Below are positions 9,934 through 19,400 of a stretch of 21,121 bases of DNA, piece after piece. Each line of letters begins with the position of its first letter. The stretch's first letter is position 1. The DNA lies in NCBI GenBank assembly GCA_030849075.1, contig JASAOO010003084.1, forward strand, positions 1 through 21,121, given 5' to 3'. A program made the translations under genes and the position numbers. The notes beneath the pieces are model-generated. The model made no database searches, was not told where the DNA came from, and was given only the letters and a program-made list of their open reading frames with translations. This DNA is from Zelonia costaricensis. Lineage: Eukaryota > Euglenozoa > Kinetoplastea > Trypanosomatida > Trypanosomatidae.

Positions 9934-10521
9934 AGAGCAGCGTCAGGAAGGTGGGGGGGGGTAGGGAGGCCTGAAGAGTCCAACACACTCCCCCTCACCG
10001 CGCGGCGGATGAGTCGGTGCCGCGCCAACTCCACGCCTTCTTGCTTCGCGTTGTCGCGCACTCCTGCTGCTACTACTATAACTACTACCGAGATTGTTTT
10101 AGTGTGTGTGTGTGTCAGGCGCACGCTGCCTCCTTTCTGCGCGCTGTCTCCCTGTTTCCCGAACACCCGCCACAGGCCAACACCTGTCGGCACACCGGCG
10201 AGTGCGTACTGCGAGAGAGTCGCGAGGCGGGAGAGGGAGGAAGGGAGGCGAGCGCGGCGTGAGTGGGTGGGCGGACACCTCGCAGGGAGGGTGGGTCGGA
10301 CGGGCAGGCAGGCGACGCGTTGGACACATCAAACAACGAGGACGACCAAGCACAAGTCCGCGTGCGTGGGGGCGAAGGGGGAGAGGAGTTGGGGGGAGGG
10401 GGGTGACGGAGAGAGCGGGAAAGCAAAGTCGAGCTCGAACAGAACACAAAAAAACAAGTGAAGGAATGATTGACGCTTCCGACATCAGCGGCAGCCACAA
10501 CAGCGGGAAAGGACAGCAATG

Positions 10522-10553
10522 CCCCCCCCCCCCCCCCGACCCGACCCGACCCG
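10522..10553. repeat. C16 homopolymer followed by CCCGA repeats
   Basis: Sixteen consecutive C on + followed by about three CCCGA units. The bias is opposite to the G-rich surroundings. The homopolymer length should be treated as uncertain in sequencing. Confidence 0.8.
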
Positions 10554-11196
10554 AAGACGAGGGGAGTGGGGAGGGAGGGAGGGAGGGAGGGGAGTTTGCG
10601 AGTCAGCGAAACGTGCAGAAGCAAGAGAACACACACAAAAAAAGAAAGCGAGCACATCACACGACAACCAAACCACCACCACACACACAAAAAAACAAAA
10701 AAAATAAAACACGCAAAAGAAAAAAAGGGACTCGTTGAATGCGCACATGGTCACGACACGAAACCCAACTTCCGACTGGCTTTCCCCCCTCCCCCCTCCC
10801 CGCCGCCTCCTGCGCTGTTGGATGCCGAATGCACACACAAACAGACATGCGCACGTACACACACATCACGTCAACGCATGTACGCCCGATGGCGGTCAGC
10901 GCAGGTGCCGTGGCTCTGCCTCGAATCGCGAAAGTGCGAGGTGGCGAGTGCGATGGCGATTGTGGTGGAGGAGGAGAAACAAGGGGAGGTGGGGGGGGGC
11001 GCCAGTAGACGTGGTGAGACGGGGCGGTGGGTTCCGTCACGAGGAGGAGGGAGGGAGGGGTGGGGGGGGGGGGCGGGTGGGGATGAGCAATGAGGGGAAG
11101 GAGAAGAGGAAAGCGAAAAAAGGCGGCGTCACTAGACACACACACACACACAAACGCATAAACACATGAACACAATCGCACAATCGCACATCCGCT

Positions 11197-11201
<5 letters not shown>

Positions 11202-11248
<47 letters not shown>

Positions 11249-11253
11249 CACAC
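11202..11253. repeat. (CA)n microsatellite
   Basis: About 20 uninterrupted CA dinucleotides, one CG interruption, then about six more. It is the longest CA run in the window and lies in the probable 3' UTR of the gene ending at 11445. Confidence 0.92.
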
Positions 11254-11444
11254 GGCGGTGCGTGCGCGCCAATCGCGCCTCCGGGCGCGATTCACGCCCG
11301 TGCGGGAAGCGCACAGGATGAGCGAGGGAGGGGAAGAGCAAGAAGGAAAAAAAGCGAACGACAAGGTAAGGGGACGTAGGCTACCACGCACGCCCAGCCC
11401 TACACACACACACACACATGCGTGCGTGCGGTGTGGGCGATGTC

Positions 11445-12593
11445 CTAGCGTGAGCTCGCCGCGGAGCGGGTGCCGTCGGTGGACGATGAGCCGCCCGACC
11501 CGTTCGTGCTTGTCGCGGCGGAGCTACCGCCTGTCCGGCTCGTGGCGCGGCTGCTAGAGGCGGCGGAGGACGTCGCGGTGGAGCGGCTCGGGCTGGTGCG
11601 GCTCGTTGCGGCGCTACTGCTGACGCCCGAGGACGCAAATGACCAGGGGTTGCTGTCGGACGTGCCCGAGGCGAAGGAGGAACCCTCCGTGCGGGTCTTG
11701 CCGTGGCTGGAGAAGGAGGATGAGGCTGTGGAGGTGGCCTGGGTGTCCGCGTACGACGACGACGACGCCGACGCCCACGACGAGGTGGCGCGGCTCGTGC
11801 TGCCCGAAACGAAAGAGCCGCTGCGCGAGGTGAAGGCGCTGCTGTCCTCGTCGTCGGCGTCGTTGTACGACTCCTTCTTCCTGCAGCAGCAGCAGACGAC
11901 GACCACCACCACCACGACGGCGATGACGACGACGGCGAGCACGATGATGAGAATGGCCCACCACGGGAAGCCCTTCTTCTCCGAGTTGACCACGGCGTCA
12001 CCCGACTCGCACGCGACGCCATTCAACGCTGCGGTGCCGGCAACGTTCTTCAACTTCTGCACCGTGCCGTCGTAGACGACGTACCGCAGCGACCCGATCA
12101 CCCCAGCCGTCTCCGTCGCCGGGTAGCCAGTCGCCCAAGCGACCGACATGTCCGCCACTGGCGTCCCCGCGACACCGGTGGCGAAGGCGTACGTGCTGTA
12201 CCGCCCATCGCTCCAGAACCACTGGTTCGCCGTGGGGTCGTAGTAGCCGCCGAGGTACAGCGTGTTGGTCCCCGCCGCGGTCGCCAGCAGGACGGAGATG
12301 TTGCCGCGCACCGTCAGCACCATCTGGTTCACCGTGTCCTTCGTCTGCGCGGTGCATGCGTCGAAGAGACCCAGTGTCGGGTGCTGGGTTGGGTGCGCCG
12401 CCGCGTAGGCCGCCGGCAGCTGCGCCGAGCTCGGCGTGGTGATGTACACAAAGCCGTAAACCGGCGTGGGCACTATCGTCCAGACCGCGAGCAGGGCGAG
12501 GAGGAGAAGAACGGGACTGCGCGCACGTCGATGTGCAGGGCACGTGTCGGCGCCACGGAGCCGACACAGCGACATGGTCTTCAACAAAGGCAT
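11445..12593 (-). CDS. Type I membrane protein with C-type-lectin-like ectodomain (family member 3)
   Basis: 382 residues from the first ATG (12593); an in-frame ATG at 12575 would remove six. The frame is open up to 12938 but only from a GTG, and a good splice acceptor lies inside that extension, so it is rejected. Layout: basic N-terminus and signal peptide (hydrophobic about 28-47, cleavage near VYG); ectodomain about 48-205 with two cysteines (C80 in FDACTAQ, C195 in GVACESG), LYLGGYYD (112-119), WFWSDG (125-130), WATGYP (153-158) and a potential N-glycosylation site N98 (NIS); KKGFPWW then transmembrane helix about 212-233 with an eight-Val run; CCCC; RKKESYNDADDED; long Ser/Thr/Ala-rich cytoplasmic tail (about 240-382). 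WFWSDG between paired cysteines is the strongest C-type-lectin-like signature among the three paralogues. No EPN or WND calcium-site motif is seen, so sugar binding is not implied. Confidence 0.9.
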   Translation of the reverse strand: MPLLKTMSLCRLRGADTCPAHRRARSPVLLLLALLAVWTIVPTPVYGFVYITTPSSAQLPAAYAAAHPTQHPTLGLFDACTAQTKDTVNQMVLTVRGNISVLLATAAGTNTLYLGGYYDPTANQWFWSDGRYSTYAFATGVAGTPVADMSVAWATGYPATETAGVIGSLRYVVYDGTVQKLKNVAGTAALNGVACESGDAVVNSEKKGFPWWAILIIVLAVVVIAVVVVVVVVCCCCRKKESYNDADDEDSSAFTSRSGSFVSGSTSRATSSWASASSSSYADTQATSTASSSFSSHGKTRTEGSSFASGTSDSNPWSFASSGVSSSAATSRTSPSRSTATSSAASSSRATSRTGGSSAATSTNGSGGSSSTDGTRSAASSR

Positions 12594-13234
12594 GACTGCA
12601 CTCTTGTGTGTGTGTGTTGGGGGGGGGGTGGAGGGGGAGGGGCGGCAGTCGTTACGGAGCGGCACGCTTAGCGGAGTTACGTGCTTTAATATGCGCTTGG
12701 GTGTGCGGGGTGAGAGGACTCGTGGGAGAGGGGCGGCGTGGCTGTGCGACCCAAACGGCGCGCACACAACAGACAAGAAAGAAAGGGAGAGGCGAGGCGA
12801 GAAGGTGAGGAGCGGGTGGACAGCGGGGTAAGGAGGGAAGGCGGCGGGCAGTGGAGGAGTGCGCGCAGGGCAGCTGCTGGAGCGCAGTAGCGCGCCGTGA
12901 CGCCGTGAGCGCAACGCAGCCAGCCGCACCAGAGCCACAATTGAGGCAGCTGAAACTCAATGTCTTCTTTTTCTGCTTTGGTGTGTGTGTGTGTGTGAGT
13001 TGGCACGAAGCGGCATGGCACGACAGAGCCGTGGCACGCAAAGCACCAAGTGAGGGGGGGGGAGGGGAGGGGGAGGGGCGGATGCGGAGAGCAAGGGAGC
13101 CCCGTGGGAGACGGCGAGGGGGTTCGCGGCAAGTGAGCGAAAGCTGCATTCAGCCGGTGTCGACACACGTACACACACACAATACACACGCACAGACAGA
13201 CGCAAGCAAGCAAATCCCCTTCCCGCTCTTCCCG
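12594..13234. other. Intergenic region between APC10 homologue and member 3
   Basis: Holds the 5' UTR of the gene at 11445-12593 and the 3' UTR of the APC10 homologue. The visible signals are the C/T tract and AG near 12742-12800, a G-rich run at about 12619-12650 and GT/CA microsatellites near 12980 and 13170-13200. There is no other gene that I can support. Confidence 0.65.
12742..12800 (-). promoter_or_regulatory. Candidate trans-splice acceptor for the gene at 11445-12593
   Basis: On the coding strand a C/T tract (about 12772-12800, containing CTCTCCCTTTCTTTCTTGTCT) is followed by the first AG at 12743-12742. The resulting 5' UTR is about 148 nt without any ATG before 12593, which supports that start. 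A nearer alternative AG exists between 12596 and 12604, after a C-rich tract. Confidence 0.5.
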
Positions 13235-14380
13235 TCATCGGAGCTGTGCGTCTTCTGTCATCAAGCCCAAACCCTCGCCACGGGCCACACCACCGCCGCC
13301 ACCGCTGTTGCCGACGCGCAGACGGCGCCGTGAGCGGCGCGACCGCGGCGGCGTGTGCGCGCAAGTGGCGGTGTTACACACCCGCTCCAGCTCCTCGTAC
13401 CGCGGCCCCATCAGTCGAATCCCGCGCAGGTGGCAGTCACGGCCGTTGAACTGGTTTTCGCAGATGCAGATGTCCACCAGCGTGCACCACAGCCAGCGAT
13501 CGGCCGGGTTGTTGTGGCTGCCGACGGCCCCCATGGCCGTCGCGGAGGCCTGCGGGGGAGCGGAGGCCACGAAGGCGGGGGATGCGGAGCTCGGGGCGGG
13601 GGGAGCGGCGTGACCTAGCGCGGCTGCCACGGCGTAGTAGGGGAGCGGAGCCGCAGCCGGCGCCGGCACCGACGTGGACGACGCGGCCGCATCGCAAATG
13701 CGTGCGTCGCGAACGCGGCGCCGCGCCCGCTCGTCATCGTCGGCGGCCATCGCGTCGCTGTTCGCATCGTCGTCGTCTTCTCCGTCCTCCTCCTCCTCCT
13801 CTTCGTTGCCGACCGCTGCATCGCCGCTGGTCTCGCCGAACTGCACCACGACCCAGCCGCACTCCTGCCCGGCCCCGATGTCGGCCTTGGCCACCTCGAC
13901 CATGTCGCCCTCGTGCGTGCCGGCCTTCACGCGAATCACGCGCGGCGAGTAGCTCTGGTCCACCGCACTGTTAACGTACACGGCGACAGCCTCCAATGCC
14001 GTCAGCTGTCCGAGCTGCACCCGAATCACATGCGGCAGAACGCCGTCGGACTGCCAGAACGTGCTGAGGTCGTGGCACCGCATGAGGTGCCGCACTCCGT
14101 TGCCGTGCTTCGCGCTGCTGACGCTCCACACCGCACTACCGGACCCGCCGACGTCGATCTGGTGACGTCGACGCACCCAGTCGGCCAGCGCGGCGGTGGA
14201 GACGATGCGGAAGACGGGCCGGGTGGGGGGCGCGGAGGCGGAGGTCGTGCCAGAGGTTTCATCCGCGCCGTCTTCATCACCTTCATCCTCGGCGTAGCGC
14301 CCCGGCTGCGACGTCGCCTCCTCCTCCTCCTCTCCGCTCCACTCCCCGCTGCTGCCTTCGTACGCGCCTTCGTCCTGCAT
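13235..14380 (-). CDS. APC10: Anaphase-promoting complex subunit 10 (APC10/DOC1) homologue
   Basis: 381 residues, against about 185 in human APC10. APC10 is the processivity and substrate-recognition subunit that, with Cdc20/Cdh1, forms the destruction-box receptor of the APC/C ubiquitin ligase. Recognised from the DOC-domain motifs: a segment about 58-183 with SVSSAKHGNGV (86-96), TFWQSDGVLPH (107-117), QLGQLTALEAVAVYV (122-136) and QSYSPRVIRVKAG (142-154); then a second segment about 295-327 with WCTLVDICICENQFNGRDCHLRGI (key NGRDxHxR and the closing IRLMGP). Between the two halves lies a ~110-residue insertion (about 184-294) of poly-Glu/Asp followed by Ala/Pro/Ser. An acidic N-terminal extension (1-50) and a basic/Gly-rich C-terminal extension also flank the domain. 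The last two residues are Leu-Arg, close to the Ile-Arg tail that docks on APC3/Cdc27 in other eukaryotes. The start is the first ATG after a good splice acceptor. High confidence in family. Confidence 0.93.
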   Translation of the reverse strand: MQDEGAYEGSSGEWSGEEEEEATSQPGRYAEDEGDEDGADETSGTTSASAPPTRPVFRIVSTAALADWVRRRHQIDVGGSGSAVWSVSSAKHGNGVRHLMRCHDLSTFWQSDGVLPHVIRVQLGQLTALEAVAVYVNSAVDQSYSPRVIRVKAGTHEGDMVEVAKADIGAGQECGWVVVQFGETSGDAAVGNEEEEEEDGEDDDDANSDAMAADDDERARRRVRDARICDAAASSTSVPAPAAAPLPYYAVAAALGHAAPPAPSSASPAFVASAPPQASATAMGAVGSHNNPADRWLWCTLVDICICENQFNGRDCHLRGIRLMGPRYEELERVCNTATCAHTPPRSRRSRRRLRVGNSGGGGGVARGEGLGLMTEDAQLR

Positions 14381-16444
14381 GAGCCTGCGCGCGTGTGTAC
14401 GTGTGTGTCACGCTACGGGAGGTGTGGAGAAGACAAGAGAAAAATGTGCAGACGGCGCGCCAGGGTAGTCTAAGTTAGTGCGTGCTCTATGCAGGGCCAC
14501 AGGACGCGTTGCGTGCGCTTGTGTGTGTGTCTGTGTGTCTGTGTGTGTGGGCAGCTTGTTTCTCAACTGCCTCTGCGTGTCTAACACCTGCGCCACGACT
14601 TCTGAACGCCACACACGTGTTCTGAACTGTGCCACTCGCTACGTTTGTGTGTGTGTGAGGGAGACCGTTGGGAGGGAAGAGAGGGGGGGGGGAGCGTTGC
14701 GAGCGAGACGGGCATAGGAGGGGCTGTGGCGTGGACGTGCTACAGGCGTACACGTGCACATACACACACACACAGGGTGAAACTGAACGGGCGCACACGC
14801 GTAGATATGTGCCTGCGGCTGTGTGTGTGTGTGTGTGCGTTTGTGTGTATAGGCGGAAGCAGCGCATCCCTTTTCCGGACGGTCGTCAAGAGTGCACAGC
14901 CTCAGTCGCGGCGGAGGCTCTTCCGCGCACTTCTTCGTCGCTGTTTCGTGCTTGTCGTGCGGTGCTTATCGCGTCGCTGGCGTGGAAGGCAGAGGAGTCC
15001 GAAGAGGAAGAGGAAGAAGGGTGATGCTGAGGTCTGGGAGGGAGACAGGATTGAGGTTCAGCAGGAGGGGGGGGGGGAAGGAAGGGCGAGGCAAGGTCGC
15101 GGAGAGGAACAAGAGCAGCGAGACAACGCAGCCACGCAGCAGGACGTGTGTGGGTGTCTGCCTGCGCAGGTGTGGACTGGTCGCCGTTCCCCTTCCCCCC
15201 AAAAAGGGGCCTTCACCGCAACCGCCACCACCACCGCCGTCATCATCTCTTCGTCCGATTGAGAACCGGAGTCACGAGAATCGAGAAAGGAGGGAATTGG
15301 GTGAGGAAGCCAAGGCAGAGAGCTAAACTAACAACACACACACACGCAGGAGGACGAAAGCAAACCGAGGAAGGAGTGCTACAGAAAACGAAAAACAAAG
15401 AAGGGACGGAGAAGGGGGAGGGCGCGACACAGCGGCATTACACCCCCCCCCCCCCGCGTGGGACTCCATGCCGACGAGGGGAACTCGCGAGAGGGGTAGA
15501 CTGATGGGGATGGAGGGGGGATGTGGTGTAGGCGGCGGCACGCTGAGGGAGGCCCAGAAGTGGAGCTGTGGAGGCGAGATGGATGGACGCAAACACCGCC
15601 GCATGCATTCCGCTCCCCTCCCATAGCTCCACCTCCTGCTCACCACACGCAGCCGCGCTCCCCAACCCCCCTCCGCGCGGCACTCCCGTTCTCCCTGGCC
15701 TACTCCAGTATCCACACAAACTTACGTATACCAAGACACACACACACTCAGACGCACGCATCAACACTTCGTAGCTCTAGGCCTTTCCCGTAGCTTCATG
15801 CGGGGGAGGGGGGGGGGGGCGGGAAGGGGCCTTGAGGCGGAGGGCAGAGGGGGGAGCGGGCAGTGCGACGTAGAGGAAGAGAGGACGGGACGGCGCTGCT
15901 GGCACGTCCATCACACAAGGGCTGACGCACACACACACACACACGTGCACTCGCCGACAGGAGAGAGGAGCGAACACAGACGAGATGGGGTGGGTGGGGG
16001 TGTGGTGTGGGGTGGGGAGGGGGTGGGAGGTAACAGGCCGAGAAGGGTGGGTGGGTGGGTGGGGGGCTGAGCTGGGCCCGGTTCGGGTCGAGGAAGGGGA
16101 ACCGGAGAAGAAGAAGGGCGGAGTGCGCGTCGGCGCGCTGTAAAGGCATGGAGAAAGAGAGAGGGAGGGGATGGAAGGATGTCGGCGTGGTGAGGGGGAG
16201 GGGGGGAATGTGATGAGGAACGGAGACACACACAAGACAGGACCGGTGAAGAAGCACAGAGGGACCGCGGCGGCGGCGGAGGTGCGAGTGAGTGAGTGAG
16301 TGCTGTGAACTCGTGCACATCGACCCCACCAAGAGCGAATGCGAACGAGCGGCGCCGCTGAGAATGGTGTGTGTGTGAGGGGGCGGTTATATGAAGAACA
16401 GCAGCAGCAGAAAAGAAAGGAAAAAGAAGATGCACGGGTTCAAC
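14381..16444. other. 2.1-kb intergenic region / 3' UTR of the large protein gene
   Basis: Purine-rich on + with CA/GT runs (14520-14550, 14759-14774, 14819-14848, 15740-15755, 15929-15944) and G or C homopolymers (15068-15077, 15447-15456, 15807-15820). Open frames encode only Ser-Pro-Leu or Arg/Gly strings. I see no gene. Confidence 0.6.
14413..14447 (-). promoter_or_regulatory. Candidate trans-splice acceptor for the APC10 homologue
   Basis: On the coding strand a TTTTTCTCTTGTCTTCTCC-type tract (about 14420-14444) is followed by the first AG at 14414-14413. The 5' UTR would be about 32 nt with no intervening ATG, in support of the start at 14380. Confidence 0.55.
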
Positions 16445-19400
16445 TTAGAAGAAGCCGGCCGGGTTCTCCGTGGCGCGGAGCTGCTCCTCGATCCACTGGA
16501 TCTGCTGCTCGTCGAGGCTGTCCGCGTACGCACTGCTGTTCATCTCCCACTCCTCCTCGTCCTCCCTCATCTCCCCATACGCCGCCCCGCCGTATGCGGC
16601 CACACCGCCGTTGCCCGCCGCCCCACCGCTGATGCCACCACCCCCACCACCTGCAGCACCGCCGCGGCTGCCCACGAAGGGCTGCTTGGGGTCGATCAGA
16701 GAGACCGTCGAGGCCACGCTGGCGCAACTCGCGGAGAAGGTGCGGTGCCGGTGAGTGGGGGAGGCCGCCGCCGACCACCCGCCGCCGCTGCCGCTGCCGC
16801 TGAGGCCCGCGGTGACGGCGGCCGCCACGCGAGGCCGCGCGCCGCTGCCGCCGCGACTGGCACCGCGGCGCGTGCCTGCGCCACCTGCAGCAGCACCGTC
16901 GCCTGGCGGCCCCCACGGCGTGGCCGGGTACCAGTACCCCCCACCGAACTCCGGCGGTGGCGCACTGCCGTCACGGGGGCGTCCGCGGTGGGGGGCGGCG
17001 GCGGTGGCAGTGGTCGGGGTTGCTGTTCTTGCGTGGGAGACGCTGATCGTCGCCCCGGCGCCGCGGCGGACAACGTGCGACGGGGGCTGGAGAGCCTTGA
17101 GAGGCGGGCGTGTTGGGTCGGCGGGTGAGGCGGCAAAGGGGGAGACGCTGCCGGAGGCGATCGTGGCAGAGCCGGGCTGCACCGGCCACGGGTGGCCGCC
17201 ACCGCTGCCCGTGTCGTCGTCCGCGTTGTCGAAGCCGTCCGCTCCGTATTCGTCGTCCTCCATCTCGCTCTCGTCCTCCTCCTCGATCATGTTCACATCC
17301 GCGAAGAGCGTGTCCACCAGCGTGCCCTCGTTCCGCGCGATCACGTCTGACACGGCGACGCGGTTGTGCCGCACCTGGTCAACGTCGCTCTCGCTCAGCA
17401 TCGGCGGACTGCGCTGGGCTCGTTGGACGTGCAGTGGGTGCTGCTGCTGCTGCAGCTGCGGCAGTGCCTGCTGCGGCGAGCGCGCGAAGGAGAGGGAGCC
17501 TTGCAGGCTCAGGTGGGGACTGCCCACGCTGCTGGACGCACTCTGCGCCACGGCCGCGCCTCCAGCGCCGGGCACGAGGACACCCGACGAGGAGGCTGAG
17601 GTGAGGGCCGCCGGTGAGAAGGCGGCGAGGATGGTGCGGGTGGTCAGCGGCGGCGATTCAGGCGGCGGTGCTTGCTGCCGCTCGTGGTGCGGGTGCTGCA
17701 GCTCCACGGAGCGCGTGATGGCGGGGTACGGCGCCTCGGGGAACGCCTGCAACACTGCCGCCCCGTGCAGCGTGCCCGTGGAGTGGGCGTGGGATGATGT
17801 CGTCGAGGAGGCCGCGTGCGGCCCCGCCCCACGAACGCCGTTGCGGCCCGCACCGACAGACGCCGCCGTCGAGCCGCTCAGATCGCCTGCGGTGGGCAGG
17901 GGGTGGCCGCCGCTGCTCGGGTCCGCGTCGGGCACTGCGCCACCACCGGCGCTGCCCCACATCGCGTGCGGTGACGACGTCGACGCCACCGCTGCAGTCG
18001 CCGGCGACATGCGTGCGCCGGTCGCGGTGTTCGTGACCGTCAGCGCCGTCCGCCGCAGCGCCGGCGCCGTGGCGGGACGACCCGCGTGCAGCAACGTGGC
18101 GTCTGCCGCCGCGGCGCTACGGTGCAGCACAAACGCGGCACTGCCGCCCGCCGCACCGCCCCAGCTGGACAGGAGCGGCACGGAAGGGCTCGTCGCCGTG
18201 CTCGTCACGTCGTCGCCGTCCGTGTCGTCGCGCACCAGAGAGGAGGAGGGCGGGGAGGAGTGGTGCGACGGCGCGGCGCAGGCGCCCAACACCCGCTCAT
18301 CACCGCCGACACTCACGCGTCCCACGACGGCGACGCTGCCGCTGCGTGGCGGCGACCGGGCCGGCGTTCTGCTGCGGTTCTCGACGTACTGCGACTGCGG
18401 CGTCGTCGCTGCCGGCGATGTCGACACCGCCGTCCTTCGCGTTGCTGCGCCGGTGGCCAATGTGAAATCGCTGCTTGCCACCACCGCACCGGTCGTGGTT
18501 CCTGTGGACGGCGTCGTCGTGGCCCCAGTCGTGCATGGCGGGCTGACGGGTGGCAGCGAGGCCGCGGCGAGGGCTGCGGCTGCGGCGGAGGCCATGAAGC
18601 CCCCGCCGCCTGGGCAGAAGGGCGCCGCGGCGAGGCGCAGACCACGCCGGCTGAGCTGCCTATCCTCCTCCGACTGGGGTCGCTGGTGCGTCCATGACGG
18701 CGCAACAACCGTGTGGATGGCGGAGAGGGAGACGGGAAGCGTACCAGGGGAGGGCAGCATGGCAGCCGCCACCACCACGCAGGGGTCGGCGACCGGCACA
18801 CACACGGCCGTCAGCGGTGGCGACACGGGCGGCGTTGCTCGCGCTGCTGCTGATGCTACGAGCGCAGCTGGTGGGAGGCCGAGGACAGAGGCGGTGATGG
18901 GCGGCGGCATACCCGAGCCAGCGCCCCCACCAGGAGACAGCGTCCCATGCGCAGCGCGCCGTTCCGGCATCCGGACGGTGCCCTGCTCCACCTGCTGCTG
19001 CCCCACGGGAACCGAAGAGAAGAAGGGGGCGGGGGCTGGCTGCGCCCGGGTACGGGCCAGCCCCGACTTGCGCGACGCCGCCGCTGCCGTGGCGGGTGGG
19101 GTGGAGGTGGCTGCGTCCTGCGACCGGGCTGCGCGCCGCGCAGCCGCAGGCGCGTCCGCCGCGTCGCTGGGGGTGGGGAGCGGTGGGCTCAGCCGGCGAT
19201 GCCGCGGGCGCCCGCCGGCGGCGGTGGAGTCTGCCGGGCGTCGTGCCGCTGTCGCCCCCGCTGCGTTGGGTGCGCGCGCGGCGTGGGTGAATGCCGACGG
19301 AGGAGAGGCGGTCGAGTGCGGCTGCATTGCCGGCGCCGCCCTCTCTTGTTCCTCGTCCAGGTTACGAGTGTCGGTGTGCTGCGATGCGGTGGTGGCCATC

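Larger units (their letters stand above)
6463..11444. other. 5-kb intergenic region / UTRs between members 3 and 2
   Basis: Nothing here reads as a convincing gene. The interval is mostly purine-rich on +, with many CA/GT microsatellites (for example 8146-8232, 8463-8480, 8650-8664, 11202-11253), G homopolymers, a 15-bp triple repeat at 7831-7869 and a ~330-bp direct duplication (8957-9291 and 9617-9933). Frames spanning the duplication on + stay open in several registers but encode Arg/Thr-His/Ala strings and do not look coding. The length could accommodate long 3' UTRs, or a gene lost or degraded beyond recognition. Confidence 0.55.

Noticed and set aside
8990..9964. 324-codon + strand frame spanning both duplicated copies
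   Set aside because: Composition is Arg/Thr-His/Ala from CA, CAG and GGC repeats. Other + frames also stay open here, and the N lies inside it, so it does not look coding.
12594..12938. N-terminal extension of member 3 by 115 codons
   Set aside because: It begins at GTG, not ATG; a credible splice acceptor (12742-12743) lies inside it; and it would bury the signal peptide.
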